Assembly: GCF_033807575.1 (NCBI RefSeq)
Contig: NC_084703.1
Coordinates: 6,448,001-6,512,000 of the forward strand
DNA length: 64,000 bases
Source: Cydia pomonella
Taxonomy: Eukaryota; Arthropoda; Insecta; Lepidoptera; Tortricidae
Reading direction: 5' to 3'
Positions within the stretch are counted from its first letter, which is position 1, and each line of letters opens with the position of its first letter. The translations under genes and the position numbers were made by a program. Under the pieces are notes generated by a model that saw only the letters and a program-made list of their open reading frames with translations, was not told the origin of the DNA and searched no databases. Shown here piece by piece: positions 21,196 through 32,110 of this stretch.

Positions 21196-22296
21196 GGTTT
21201 GTTATAATATGTTTATATCATTTTTGTATTGTTTTGTAAGTGTTTTAAACATGGTACCCACGAGGAACCCGAATGATTTTAACCACGCATTTCTGAGAAG
21301 GAAAAAATCTTGCATGAGTTTAGGTAAATTTTCCCAAAAAATTTTTTTTTTTTTAATTCAGTCATTCCTACAGAATGAAACTCTTCTACGACAAAAGATT
21401 TTTAAAAGTAGGTTTCATACCCTGATAATTATACTCGCAATTGTTGTGAGACTGTGGCTGTTAATATTTTAGTGTTTAATTGTAAATCATGCAATTGCTT
21501 TCGGAAATTATAATTGTGTATAGTAGAACCGCTGATGAAGACTATAAAATAAATTGATAGCATTTATAAACGGTATTGTGAAAGCGGTAGCCTGGTAGGT
21601 AGGTAGGCACAATAGTTTGGCCCTGGTTTGGCCAGACGTGCTAAAATGAGTTGCATTCTCGCGGCGCGTGGCTCCGTACATCTAGCTTGAAGTATGGACA
21701 CGCACGCGAGAACGCAACTTAGCTAGCCGGTCAGGGCCTGTCTCATTTCAAACATAGAGAGAATCATACTGTCTTTTGTGGATGTAATTGGCCCTTGAGT
21801 ATAGTTTTTTCTTCTTATTTACTGACAAATTAGGTTTTCCAGACTATAAATTCATTTTATATTATTTATAATCAAAGCAATGTCATTAAATATCAGACAT
21901 GTGTTTCATTCGATATATTTATTTAATTATGTAAATATGTATTCATAAATGTATCTAATAGTGCTCGGAGCTCAGAGTACTACGACTGTTTACTAAAATG
22001 CCAGGTTGCGAAATTAGACACTTTAAATAATTGTGGGCGGCGTACCTACTGTTCGCCTCTGGTATATGGATGATTTAGTCGGTTCAGGATCACTATTTAT
22101 TATACACAGTAGTATTAAATAGGTAGTGGCTAAATATATTGGAATTGGAACACATCCTTATTTTTATAGTAACAAAGGTAACGATGTATTTGGCCACTTT
22201 TTCCGTCACTATTTGACACTGACTACACACGGACCAACAACTCGGGTAAGTAGAGGTTGGTAGACCTGTAGATGTAGATTCTAAATGTGCCTACTT
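21196..22296. other. Intergenic downstream of the CIMAP2-like gene
   Basis: AT-rich; no gene. 21620-21745 has imperfect inverted motifs (ggccctggtttggcca / ggtcagggcc). On the minus strand, AATAAA-type hexamers (tttatt on +) near 22092 could serve the gene at 22297. Confidence 0.4.
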
Positions 22297-23385
22297 TTAG
22301 AAAGTGTTCATAGGCTCCGGTAAATAACAGCCAATGGTGCGTTGTTGCTTGCTCAGGAACACATGTTTGTGACCATGGCCTATGAGACCACAGCTAATCG
22401 GTTGAGCCCGGTATCGGCCTACGCCGGGCCACACGATGGTACGCTTATATCCAGGCGGGCGGTCGTAAGAACTGTTGAATCCACGCTTGTTCTGCTTAAA
22501 CACTTTAGGCTTATCGACATTCGTGTCTAATGGTCCTGGGTCGCTCGGTCTCCGCGGTGCCATTGCGATATCGACCAAAGCGTTCCGCCCTTTGTATGAT
22601 TTATCTCTCCCTGTTTTATTCATCACACCTAATCTCGTCTTCTTAAACTTTTCGAAACTTCCTGGCAAAGCGATTGGCCACGTCGCGGCTGGATATTTGC
22701 GTCCATTAAACTGACTTATTATGGTACTGGCATCCCTCGGCCCTGTGGAGAGATCGTATGGACCCCGAAGCGAGACGAGCTTTTTGGATTTCTGTTCGAT
22801 GCTATCCTTGTCGACGATAGTGTAACGATTAGGAGCAAGGCTCCAATTGGGAGTTCGATCAGGGAATCGACAGGGCTCTCCATATTCAAAGGAGGGCAAA
22901 GTAGAATGAGGGCCGTAAGGGGCTTTGTAGGGAGTGGCTTTGAAGTACATGCCTGGAGGAGGGATGAAGCATTTTTTTGGTATAAAGCGCGGGGCTCTGC
23001 CAAAGCCTACGTTTTTGCAGGCAGCTTCATATTTGGGCAAGTCTTGAGGTTGGCACCATGCCGGCCCACCCACGGATTGCATCCAGCGACGGTATTGCAG
23101 AATTTTCTGGTTTCTATAGCCCAGGTTTTTGCACCAATCTTCCATTTCGGCTTTGAAGCGCCATGGGTCTTTGGGTTCGGCTCTGTTCTTGTTTACGACG
23201 AATATCTCGTGGATGGGAATAGGGTGGTAGCGGCACGGATCGTAGGCCTCCTCTTGCAGCTTGAACTGTCCGCTGGGGTCTAGGTTGGGATGTAGAGTCA
23301 GTTTGCCAAACCGTGGGACTGAAGTCCCAAATCCTAAAGGTCTTGTCTTCGACTCATTGCTTTTTTGTTTCCTATTTGTTACCAT
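22297..23385 (-). CDS. CIMAP2 (LEXM, lymphocyte expansion molecule)-like axonemal protein
   Basis: A complete single-exon 362-residue basic protein, ATG at 23385 and TAA at 22297. Motifs: GFGTSVPRF (18-26) and GFGRAPRF (127-134), the 'F-G-T-x-x-x-R-F' entry motif of this group; PPPGMYF (142-148) and LAPNRYTI (183-190), resembling sperm-tail PG-rich (SHIPPO-like) repeats; RGPYDLSTGPRD (207-218), very like the RGPYDLF block I recall from CIMAP2/LEXM; and WPGVGRYR (319-326) near the C-terminus. Proteins of this family associate with ciliary and flagellar doublet microtubules, so a sperm-tail role is inferred. No signal peptide or membrane segment. Identity as CIMAP2 rests on recalled motifs and could instead be another STPG-type protein; that it is a real gene is well supported by length and composition. 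Confidence 0.82.
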   Translation of the reverse strand: MVTNRKQKSNESKTRPLGFGTSVPRFGKLTLHPNLDPSGQFKLQEEAYDPCRYHPIPIHEIFVVNKNRAEPKDPWRFKAEMEDWCKNLGYRNQKILQYRRWMQSVGGPAWCQPQDLPKYEAACKNVGFGRAPRFIPKKCFIPPPGMYFKATPYKAPYGPHSTLPSFEYGEPCRFPDRTPNWSLAPNRYTIVDKDSIEQKSKKLVSLRGPYDLSTGPRDASTIISQFNGRKYPAATWPIALPGSFEKFKKTRLGVMNKTGRDKSYKGRNALVDIAMAPRRPSDPGPLDTNVDKPKVFKQNKRGFNSSYDRPPGYKRTIVWPGVGRYRAQPISCGLIGHGHKHVFLSKQQRTIGCYLPEPMNTF

Positions 23386-23527
23386 TTTGGTATGTAGTAT
23401 ATTTTATCCGTAATCAAAATAAAAATAAATATTTATCTAAAAGTGAAAATGACACAAACATCACACACTAAAATTTGACATTTTACTTTTTTATGAAAAG
23501 TGTTTGATTTGGAGACAACAAAGCGTC

Positions 23528-23610
23528 AGAGCTCGTTCCCACTAAGACCCAGACTAGAGAAGTTTGGATTAAAAATCGCCACGACATCCGACATAGTGGG
23601 AACGAGCTCT
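23528..23610. repeat. Small inverted repeat (17-bp arms)
   Basis: agagctcgttcccacta and its exact complement tagtgggaacgagctct enclose about 49 bp, just upstream of the CIMAP2-like start (minus-strand gene). Could be a minimal MITE. Confidence 0.55.
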
Positions 23611-23660
23611 CAGCGTGCAATCTTTGGTTTTGGTCAAAGAGTAAGGTATGTTTTGGTTTT

Positions 23661-23812
23661 GTAAGGCCACAATTACATTATCATAGAAATGTGACCCTAT
23701 GATGGTGTAATTTACCAAATTCAACGTATACTTACTTATGATCATAATTGACCAATTACTGTCAGATAGACTCCTATATGATCATTTCTATGATAGTCTA
23801 ATTGCGGCCTTC
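23661..23812. mobile_element. MITE 'AAGGCCACAATTACATTATCATAG'
   Basis: The left arm aaggccacaattacattatc/atagaaatg is mirrored by catttctatgatagtctaat and tgcggcctt. AT-rich, non-coding. Confidence 0.65.
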
Positions 23813-24400
23813 TGTCTTATCATCATAGATAAATAAGAACTAAGCATAGAGTGCTTACTCCATACATCAATTTTGGTACCAATACTTACTTTAGGTATTG
23901 TTTTACCAAAACGCTTATTATTTTCGAAGTTAATGTCTAGCATCAAGTGGCGGAATTATTAGTACCGCTATCGACTTGACACTAGATGTTTCGGGTGTCG
24001 CGACTGACGAAAATTGTATTTCTCAATATAGAGTTCCGGTTAATCCGGTCTGAATATTAGCTGACAATAGGGTTGTTTCCATCTACAAATCTTAGGGCAG
24101 AATAGTATCAAGTATCCTAGTGAGTATTATATTCTTTGCATAGAAGTCAATATACCTACTTGTAAGGAGTTTGTATATCTTGTGTTGTACTGTTTGTAAA
24201 ATTAGCATTTTGACAGTAAATATTCAGCTCCCGGCTGGGACGCATGACGTCGCGCAGTGTATTCAAAGTGCGATTATGAGTGGTGTCGTATATTTAAAAA
24301 AGACAATAATATAAGGAATGCCTACACATTTGCGCTTTTTGACAAAGAAACCCTCGGGCCGCGAGGACTAAGTGCTAATTAAGTTTACAGTCAGATATTT
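23813..24400. other. Intergenic, nothing recognised
   Basis: AT-rich, no gene or bounded element. Confidence 0.4.
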
Positions 24401-24404
24401 CCCA

Positions 24405-24545
24405 GCGCCTCATTGCTGCGACCGAGGTTATTGTTGCCAGCTCCGAGGACCAGAGAGCTGACAACTGCTATCGGCAGCGGCAACGCCACTGCTTCCGAAA
24501 AGGCTACGCTGGGCACTCCTGCAAAGGCGACCCGAGGAGCATTTT
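24405..24545. other. GC-rich open island, unidentified
   Basis: A sharp GC-rich patch open on both strands; + frame has LTTAIGSGNATASEKATLG, minus frame has GVPSVAFSEAVALPLPIAVV. No splice signals strong enough to choose. Probably repeat-derived coding debris. Confidence 0.25.
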
Positions 24546-24589
24546 TTCCGTAAATTTATCATGAATGTACTTTTATTTAGTCCTAGCTT

Positions 24590-25200
24590 GATGATGATGA
24601 TCGTAAAACGCTATGTCCTTTCCCGGGCCTTAAATTTTAATCTAAATCGGTTCAGCGGTTTTAGCGTGAAGAGATAACAGACAGACATACAGAGTTACTA
24701 TGACATTTATCATATTAACTAGCTTTGGCACGTGACTTCGTTTGCGTGGAATTAGTAATTTGGATACCTTATTTTTATTCAATCTGTTTTTTATTTCCCC
24801 ATACAAACTTCCTTATTCGAGAGACAACTATAACGCCCGGATAAAGTGTACCTAATGGCAATCATTCAATCGGAGCTTATGCTTACATTAATTATAAGGC
24901 GATGCATCAACTATCTCACTTCCACCCCACTTTTAACCCTCTTAAGGGATGATTTCCGGGATAAAAACTATCCTATGTAAATTCTTCCCTGGGACTCAAA
25001 CTTTATACCAAATTTCAACTAAATACCCTATTGTCCCTATTGTGCTTGTGTGTATTTTTGTTTGCTTATCCGTTACTGTATGTACTTTTTTTTACGACAG
25101 TAAATGCCTTTTTTTTAATCGGTTCAGTGGTTTAGTGTGAAGGGGTAACTGACATACAGACAGGCGCTGCACTTTCGCATTTGTAAAGTTAGTATTATGG
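24590..25200 (+). repeat. Two copies of 'AATCGGTTCAGCGGTTT' interspersed repeat
   Basis: Copy 1 (about 24590-24720): ctttcccgggcct, then aatcggttcagcggtttta, gcgtgaag and agacagacatacaga. Copy 2 (about 24905-25200): ttccctgggactcaaac, then aatcggttcagtggttta and tttgtaaagttagtattatg. A third, partial copy is at 31965-32110. This repeat is ubiquitous in Lepidoptera; its class is not clear from the window. Confidence 0.65.
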
Positions 25201-25207
25201 ATATTGA

Positions 25208-25364
25208 TAAAGTCAGACCAAGCTAAGTTGGCAGCGATATTGATAGCCAAGTCTGCGCAAGTGTTAGTTTAAACCTCAAAATTCTATGAAATTACGACAT
25301 TTAATAACACTTATACAGTCTGGGCTATCAATATCGTTGCCAACTTAGCTTGGCCTAGCTCTAG
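25208..25364. mobile_element. Intact MITE family 'AGTCAGACCAAG'
   Basis: ~38-bp arms: agaccaagctaagttggcag, then cgatattgatagcc, mirrored by ggctatcaatatcgttgcca and acttagcttggcc. The intact reference for the copy split by a LINE at 15667-17534; both share gcaagtgtt and ctatgaaatta. Confidence 0.8.
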
Positions 25365-25819
25365 GGATATAATTATTAGCTTACCTCATTTTTAAAGAAA
25401 ATAGAAAGAAATAAATTAATATTATAGGGACATTCTTACACAAATTGACTAAGTCCTACGGTAAGCTCAAGAAGGCTTATATTGTGGGTACTTAGACAAC
25501 GATATATATAATATACAAATACTTAAATACATAGAGAACATCCATGACTCAGGAGCGAATACCTATGCTCATCGCACTAATACATGCCCTTACCGGAATA
25601 GTAATGTCTTATTTTCCTATGCATTATGCGTATTCATATTTTTTAATGAATATTTGTGAGTAATAAATTGCCTAATCAATTATACTAGATAATTCTTATA
25701 GATAGATAGAGAAATACCTGTACCTCTCCCAAAACTAAGTTACGTGCATGAAGGTTGTTACGTGTAATAATAAAAGTCCGTCTTGGTGGACCATTAAATC
25801 TTGTTCGACACTAGTTTGA

Positions 25820-26445
25820 GCATAGCTCGTTTTAGGGATAAGTAAATTGATTTCTATTAAAGGTTTGCAGAGGTACACTGAAGGTACAATATAACTGACA
25901 TACTTGTTGTGCGGTATAATCCAAGATTTTACAGGTCCACCCACCATCCTGACGTCAGAATAGCGGGTGGACCTTTTTTGTAAAATATCTCGTTTCATGG
26001 AGAGGTACACTGATTTCTATTCATAGTTTCCAGAGGTACACTAAAGGTACAATATAAATAAATCCATTTTGTGTGAAATAATGCAATATTTCATAGGTCC
26101 ACCCGCCAACCTGACATCAGGTTAGGTTAGGTTAGGTTAGGTTAGCAGCTTGTTTTGAGCCTAGCTCGTTTTAGGGATAGATATACTGATTTCTATTAAA
26201 AGGTTACAGAGGTACACTGAAGGTACAATATAACTGCATACTTTTTGTGCAGAATAATGCAAGATTTCATAGGTCCACCTGCCATCCTGACGTCAGAATG
26301 GCGGGTGGACCTTTTTTTGTAAAATATCTCGTTTTAGGGAGAGGTACACTGGATACTGTTAAAGGTACACTGAGTTACACCGACGGTACAATATCTTTAT
26401 AACTATTTCGTTCAAATTAGCTGAGGTCCACTTGCCATCCTGACG
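25820..26445. repeat. Tandem array of ~150-180-bp units with internal hairpins
   Basis: About four units share ctcgtttYaggga, cagaggtacactgaaggtac, aatataa and ggtccacc-gccatcctgacg. Where complete (25935-25973 and 26272-26311) ggtccaccYRccat...atRgcgggtggacc forms a hairpin around tgacgtca. Units 2 and 3 are separated by a (TTAGG)5 run at 26120-26145. Non-coding. Confidence 0.7.
26120..26145 (+). repeat. (TTAGG)5, insect telomere-type repeat
   Basis: Five and a fraction uninterrupted TTAGG units, the telomeric repeat of most insects. Inside an interspersed tandem array it is interstitial, not a chromosome end. Confidence 0.8.
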
Positions 26446-26760
26446 CTCACAGATATTTAGTACTACCTACATCCGAATTATAATACCTGGCTGAGAAGTG
26501 AGAACAATTATACTCCAAATCACTCTATCAAAAGCCAATATTCAAAATGAAATCCTAAGGACCTAGACATAAATCAATATCCTCACAGACACGCCGATAA
26601 CCAAACGTATAATTATAACATCCCTTTTGCGTCGGAGGCAGGATGTTTTTGGTTACTTATTTCAAAACTTAAAATGTTCACCGTGCTAACTGTATTTAAA
26701 GTAGCTACTTGCTTCATATAAAAGTGGAGTCTACGGCGTAGTAGAAGCGTTTATTATAAA
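26446..26760. other. Intergenic, nothing recognised
   Basis: AT-rich, no motif seen. Confidence 0.4.
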
Positions 26761-26775
26761 TAATTGCTTGACAAA

Positions 26776-27000
26776 CTAGGGTATAGGGTATAGTATAGGA
26801 GGCAAAATATCGCCCATGCAATACGAGAGGAATAGCAATGCATATGCGTCGCCGGGCATTAAAATACGCTTGGAGTACGCTCTTTTCTTGAAGGTTTTTG
26901 CGAGCGGTAGTTCATTCCACATTTTAGCTGTGTGAGGCAGGAAGCTTCTGGTAAAACGCACAGGTGCGGACAGCCAACCATCTAAGTGGTGAAGATTTAT
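26776..27000 (-). pseudogene. LINE ORF2 C-terminal fragment
   Basis: Minus strand: HHLDGWLSAPVRFTRSFLPH then TAKMWNELPL, the RSFLPRTxxLWNxLP hallmark of insect LINE ORF2 C-termini, followed by a diverged tail. No RT core. Confidence 0.65.
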
Positions 27001-27231
27001 TTGACCGTTCTGATGTAAAATGTTATATCTAACGCACTAATTACCTATGTACCTATAGCCTACAGGCATATGAGATATATTATGTAGTACATATTTCTTA
27101 TAGCAAGAACACTGTGGCAATTTTCCATTTTTTTTGTGATCAGTACATTCAGATACAAAATTGTATGCAATCGGTATTCAAATTGGACAATAGGGAATAT
27201 TACGCGAAACAGCGTAGGGAGCGCCACTACC

Positions 27232-27372
27232 ACAATCCATCACAATCTGAGGGTCTACCGCGAAAGAAGAAAATCGAAATTTCGTTATTTTACCTCTCTA
27301 TCACTCTTGCACATTCGAGCGATAAAGAGGCAGATATCTAAATTTCGTTTTTCGCGTTTCCCGGTAGGCCCT
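27232..27372. mobile_element. MITE family 'GGGYCTACCGCGAAA', copy 1
   Basis: gagggtctaccgcgaaa... is mirrored by tttcgcgtttcccggtaggccc; inside, ttcgagcgataaagaggcag pairs with ctctctatcactcttgc. A second copy is at about 27829-27960 and a weaker one at 46975-47075. Confidence 0.65.
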
Positions 27373-27589
27373 TTGCAAACAAACCGCCTTGATGCATCAA
27401 TGTCATGTATAAGTTAGTCTATGGTTTACGAAAGTTGTTAGTGGTGCACTCCGGCGGCAGAACATTGCAGTAATACTCCCTATTGGAACATGAAAATCAA
27501 ATTTCCATAATACAGTAAGAGACGAGTTTTTCCTAAGCGATAAGTACTACTACTACTAATAATAATAAAATACTACTAGTCTCTACCAC

Positions 27590-27765
27590 TGTTCCATATT
27601 AGTGCGACAGTAACAGTTGAGTTTCGTTCGCTACGGAGCGTTAACAATTGGCACGTTGATGGTCTACGTGACAGCGTGATAAAACGATATCCGTCACTTT
27701 CTATGCCGCGGTGTTAACAAGTGACTGTTACTTTATCACGTGGATAAAACCATCCATAATACGCC
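27590..27765. repeat. Degraded inverted repeat
   Basis: gcgacagtaacag / tgttaacaagtgactgttac and gtgataaaacgatatcc / ttatcacgtggataaaacc suggest a decayed MITE. Non-coding. Confidence 0.35.
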
Positions 27766-27828
27766 TGCAGAGGCAAAATTTTAAATATAGTGAATATCGA
27801 AGGATAGAGCCAGAACCATCGAGTCAGG

Positions 27829-27960
27829 GGGCCTACCGCGAAAACTGAAAATAGCATATGCGGGGATCTTTCTCTTTTACTAAGACGTAATTAGAGTGAC
27901 AGAGAAAAATGCCCGCAATTGATGAACTTCGATTTTCGAGGTTATAGCACAGTTTACTCT
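27829..27960. mobile_element. MITE family 'GGGYCTACCGCGAAA', copy 2
   Basis: Starts gggggcctaccgcgaaaac; retains a gagtgacagagaaaaatgcc core and ends cttcgattttcgaggtta. The right end is more diverged than in copy 1. Confidence 0.5.
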
Positions 27961-28279
27961 GGTCCACAAAATGAAGTTCTGCTGCGGTAGCACACTTAAA
28001 TTTAAGTGATTTTTGGTATATGTGGCCCTCGTTTAGTCTGGGGTAGCCTTGCCCATAATTAAAGTTAATTTCTACGCACCTGCAGATCTGATACACAAGC
28101 TTTATATTAACTTGCAATGTCGATGAACGAATTTAAGCCCCTTTGATTTGGTTTGTTACTTTTAAATATGTTGTGTTTGGTTATAAAAACTAGAACATTT
28201 AAGAAAGCAAAGAACAAGATAGAAAATACATTTCATTAACGCCACAAATAAATGGTATCGTATAGAATACAGGGTTCCT

Positions 28280-28422
28280 AGCCAATATGCCTATCGTTAG
28301 CGCTGTAGAGAACGATACGCTAATGACTCTCTGTCGCACTAACTTGGAAGAGTGATGGAGAGAGATTACAGTTACGTTCGCTATGGTGCAAACGATTGAT
28401 ATCTTGGCTACGCCCTTTGGTA
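28280..28422. mobile_element. MITE 'AGCCAATATGCCTATCGTT'
   Basis: agccaatatgcctatcgtta and aacgattgatatcttggct are inverted; internal gagaacgatacgc / gttacgttcgct pair. Non-coding. Confidence 0.5.
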
Positions 28423-28587
28423 CAGTGACGCTTGTTCAAACGGCTGTCTTTGCTCACAATAGCCCTAGGATTTGGAATATCAGACGGCATAAATAATATA
28501 TTATGCAGTCATGGTCGGCGATAAAAATTGCTGTTTGCTTTTATTATGCTGAATAATAGTACATTACTATACAGAGGCCGGGAAGTA

Positions 28588-28660
28588 AGGGGTTGCCAGC
28601 CGAGTCCATATAGACGGCTGAACGTAGTGAGGTCGGACAATTATGAGGCTGGCAACCATT
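28588..28660. repeat. Hairpin GGTTGCCAGCC
   Basis: ggttgccagcc and ggctggcaacc are exact complements about 50 bp apart; inner agccgtctata-type pairing is partial. A small MITE or chance palindrome. Confidence 0.45.
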
Positions 28661-29560
28661 TTCACGCCGAGGTATGTATAGTGCTTTTCAGCAACATGCA
28701 ATTAAATAAATTAAAAATACCTCCAAGAAATCTAACTAAAAGAAATCTTTTCGTCGGAACTCATATTAAAGAATAAAATAAAAAAAGCACAATAAATAAA
28801 ATAAAAAATACTTTCAATTTTGCCTCCAAAATGATAGAAATAAAATTTCGCAGTTTTAGAAGCAATTTTCATATTTTAGCTTTTGTGCTAAAATGGTTAC
28901 AAATGTTTACGTATTTTTTCTATAGAATTCGTTTCGAATCTAAAGCCGCATGCCATTTGTTGCATAGTCTGTAAAAGCCTTTAACGAGTTGAAGTGTCGC
29001 TGACACCTGTCCAACTTGCTGATAATCTCCGAGCAACACCGGCTTCCGACACGTCGGAAGGGAGGAGCCCGAGCGATATCTTACCGTACAAATTGTGCAC
29101 ACAGTCGCACTTCTCACTCAATACATACAAAATCCAATCTGTAATGACACAAATACATAGAAAATAAAACACGTCAAAGACAAGTCTTATTGCACACTTC
29201 GATCTCTATTGTTGTGTGCGAACGAGTCACAACAGCTAACAGGCACTGCGCTACGTCCAGTTGGGCATGTGCTTCGGCAGAGGAGAAATTATGTGAAGGC
29301 CGATTCCCTTCATGGTGTTGTTCGAAGCTTATAATCCACTAAACAAAACCAGATTCCAGCAAAGTTTTAAAAATAAAATCAGAGCAATGTATTTCAGTTT
29401 GAGTTATTACTAACAAGTTGCTAACTCGTTATAAACTAGTTTGTTTTGTAGTCACGTAGAAAATTAACTAGATGCATACATCGTTAGAATATATATTGTG
29501 TTTCAAACTGACTATATTGAGTGTTTCGAGCATCAGAAAGAGGCGGTGAAAGAACATGTC
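28661..29560. other. Intergenic, nothing recognised
   Basis: AT-rich; includes an 18-bp palindrome (cttccgacacgtcggaag, 29043-29060). No gene. Confidence 0.4.
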
Positions 29561-29574
29561 ACGTCATATTCTAA

Positions 29575-29655
29575 GGGCCACTTGCACCAACCATGGGTTA
29601 GCCACTAACTTGGAGTTAACCGTTAACCCAGGGTTAAATAAATTGTACTGGGAAC
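29575..29655 (+). repeat. Half of a 'GGGCCACTTGCACCA' repeat
   Basis: gggccacttgcaccaaccat, then taacttggagttaaccgtta and acccagggttaa: the terminal part of a MITE type I know from insect genomes. The opposite end is not found. Confidence 0.4.
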
Positions 29656-31960
29656 TCCGGGAAATCCTTCGACAGAAAATTAAATTTGGCACGATAGAAT
29701 AAAGTAACAAAAACATGTTAATTTTAATTTATTTTCAGTTGTATATCGTTACCCTGCAATATCATACGGGTATAATTTTTGCATAAGGGGCTCCCCGTGG
29801 TTTTCATCCATTTTGACAAGTTTTGAGCCGTAACTCTTATATTATCACTACAGATAGAATTATAAGCCAAACGGCTATCGGTTGCCCAATCTTTTATCTC
29901 CATTCTCGTCTGCCGGATTTTGAAAGATATGAATACTTATTTATTTATGATTTTTTAAACATTGTCCAAATTAACACTTTTTTCATAACTCGATTGCTGT
30001 GAAAGATAAGATCTATCATATACGAAATCTACATATTAGGGTTCGTCTTTGACGTATCTAAAAATCTAAACTAATTAACACAAAAGTTATGTCCATAAAA
30101 CCAGTTTACTGGCCTAAAATTGTTTAACTTTGATGCCAAATATCTAGACAATGAACTATGAAGTAAATATGGGATACTATATTGCTTAAAGGCGTTGCTG
30201 TAAATATGATAAGCTACAAAAACCATTAGAAAACTAAGGGATTCTAATCGAAGGTCATTGGCACCAGGGTGCCTCATAATATACCAAGAATAACATTATG
30301 TATGCCGTTGATTATCATTATTATAATTTGATATATCTTTATTAAAATGACGATATATCAAATTATAATATAAGAAAAGTCATAATAAAAATTTCCGTTG
30401 TGCACCCCGCCAGCATAGGTTTTCTTGTTGTAAAATTCTCACCCCAAAGGGTGTTCTGGTTTAATTGTCCTTACATTCACAAGCAGTAAAAAACTAAACT
30501 TTTCGACTACTAGCTTATCTATCTCTATACTAAAGCGGAAAATCAAGACCACGCCGTACCGCTTGCGTCCAGTCCGCGGCCTAATGCACGCGCCCTCGGA
30601 GAGTCGCCTACGCTCTCATGTAGGTACACGTGGCTTCCCAGAGTTAAATGAAAACGGTATCTTCCACAAAAAATAGGCTAAGACAAAATACCGGGCGGGT
30701 GGAATTCCATTTATTTTCATATTTAAAGCTTGACTACTTGAATCACTCGCAGCAAGGGACGAATACAAAATTTTCACCATACCAGCTGGTAAAAGTGCTC
30801 TTGATTGTTCAAAAACGGATGAGAAAAGTGTATTTTTTCCACATGTGTGGCAAAGTAATCTGATGCGAATTTTGATTTGTTTCCTTATGTTACCTGATAG
30901 AAGATTTTGAATGATAAATATTTAATAACGTTCATTTTGATTGGAGTGAGTTTGATTTTTTTACCTTTTTGATTCTTTTTGGACCACTCGCTACGCTTTA
31001 ATTGATAACTTTTATGAGTAGTTTACTTTCTTCACTTTGGTCCTTTAAAAGTCAACAGGTCAACTGCTGCTCGTGCAAAACCCACGTGGGATCCACGGTC
31101 AGTGGGCATTATATTGGCTCATCCCCTCTAATTAACTACCGTAAAGCTAAAGATAGTTTATTTTTCAAGTAGGCATATTACAATGTACTTATGAACGTCA
31201 AATAAAGCTACGCCGGCTCTAACCCGGGTCAGAAATAAGGGCTTAAGGGTCATTCTTTAAAGATCTCATTCCCGATTTACTAGCGCGTCCCAGTTTTGGT
31301 GACTGTAATGTAACCCGTGCCAGGTTCCATCTAAGTACATCCAAAACGTTCTTTACTACGAATCGGGCGTTACTTTGAGGAAATCCATACTAACTAAAAC
31401 AAACATTTTCTCATATCATTTGTCGGACATCAGACCGTCAACATCTGAGGATGCCTCGTAGAGAGGCGAAAAATGTGTCAAGTTTTGTGCTTTTGGTGGT
31501 GGTTTGTTTTATTTATTTGCGTATTTATGTTTGCGGTGGGACGGTGGGAACATTAATTGCATGTATAAATACGTAAATAATTATAACGGGTTGGCACTGA
31601 TTGACTAGCACGTTATCATTTCGCGGATTAGCAAAGTAATATTTTGTTTTAATGACCCAAACCATCCAACTACTTAGAAAAGCTTCCAACTATGGACCAA
31701 ATCAATTTGAATATCTTCATTCAGGTGTGACTATTATTTGAATATCGCAGTTCTAAGGCAAAATATTTACATAAATGAAAGAAAAAATCAAAAAGAAGAT
31801 TGGTATTATTGAACTTGTGGATCATAATTGTAGTACCAACTACACTATACTTTTTACGATAGTGGCTTGTGTAGTATCGAGGGTTTTAATCGAATAATAA
31901 AACCCTGTCATACGGATTATTCTTATAATCGCCTAATCACGTAATTAGTTAGTCCGATAT
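29656..31960. other. Intergenic, one strong hairpin only
   Basis: AT-rich. Holds the 19-bp-arm hairpin at 30319-30370. No convincing gene or RNA. Confidence 0.4.
30319..30370. repeat. Perfect 19-bp inverted repeat, 14-bp loop
   Basis: tattataatttgatatatc (30319-30337) and its exact complement (30352-30370). AT-rich. Confidence 0.7.
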
Positions 31961-31964
31961 ATGA

Positions 31965-32110
31965 AACTAGCTTCTGCCCGTAACTTCGTCTTCGTGCAAT
32001 AATAATGATGATACTAACTACTCTATGTCCTTGCTCGGGCCTCATATACCAAATATAATTTAAATCGGTTCAGTGGTTTATCAAACTATTACATTTATAT
32101 GGATTTATAT
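31965..32110 (+). repeat. 'AATCGGTTCAGTGGTTT' repeat, partial copy
   Basis: ctagcttctgcccgtaacttc, gtccttgctcgggcct and aaatcggttcagtggttta match the copies at 24590-25200. Confidence 0.6.

Noticed and set aside
26120..26145. (TTAGG)5 as a chromosome end
   Set aside because: Only about five units, with unrelated sequence on both sides inside a tandem array.
29043..29060. 18-bp palindrome cttccgacacgtcggaag as an operator
   Set aside because: Single occurrence with no gene nearby; likely chance.
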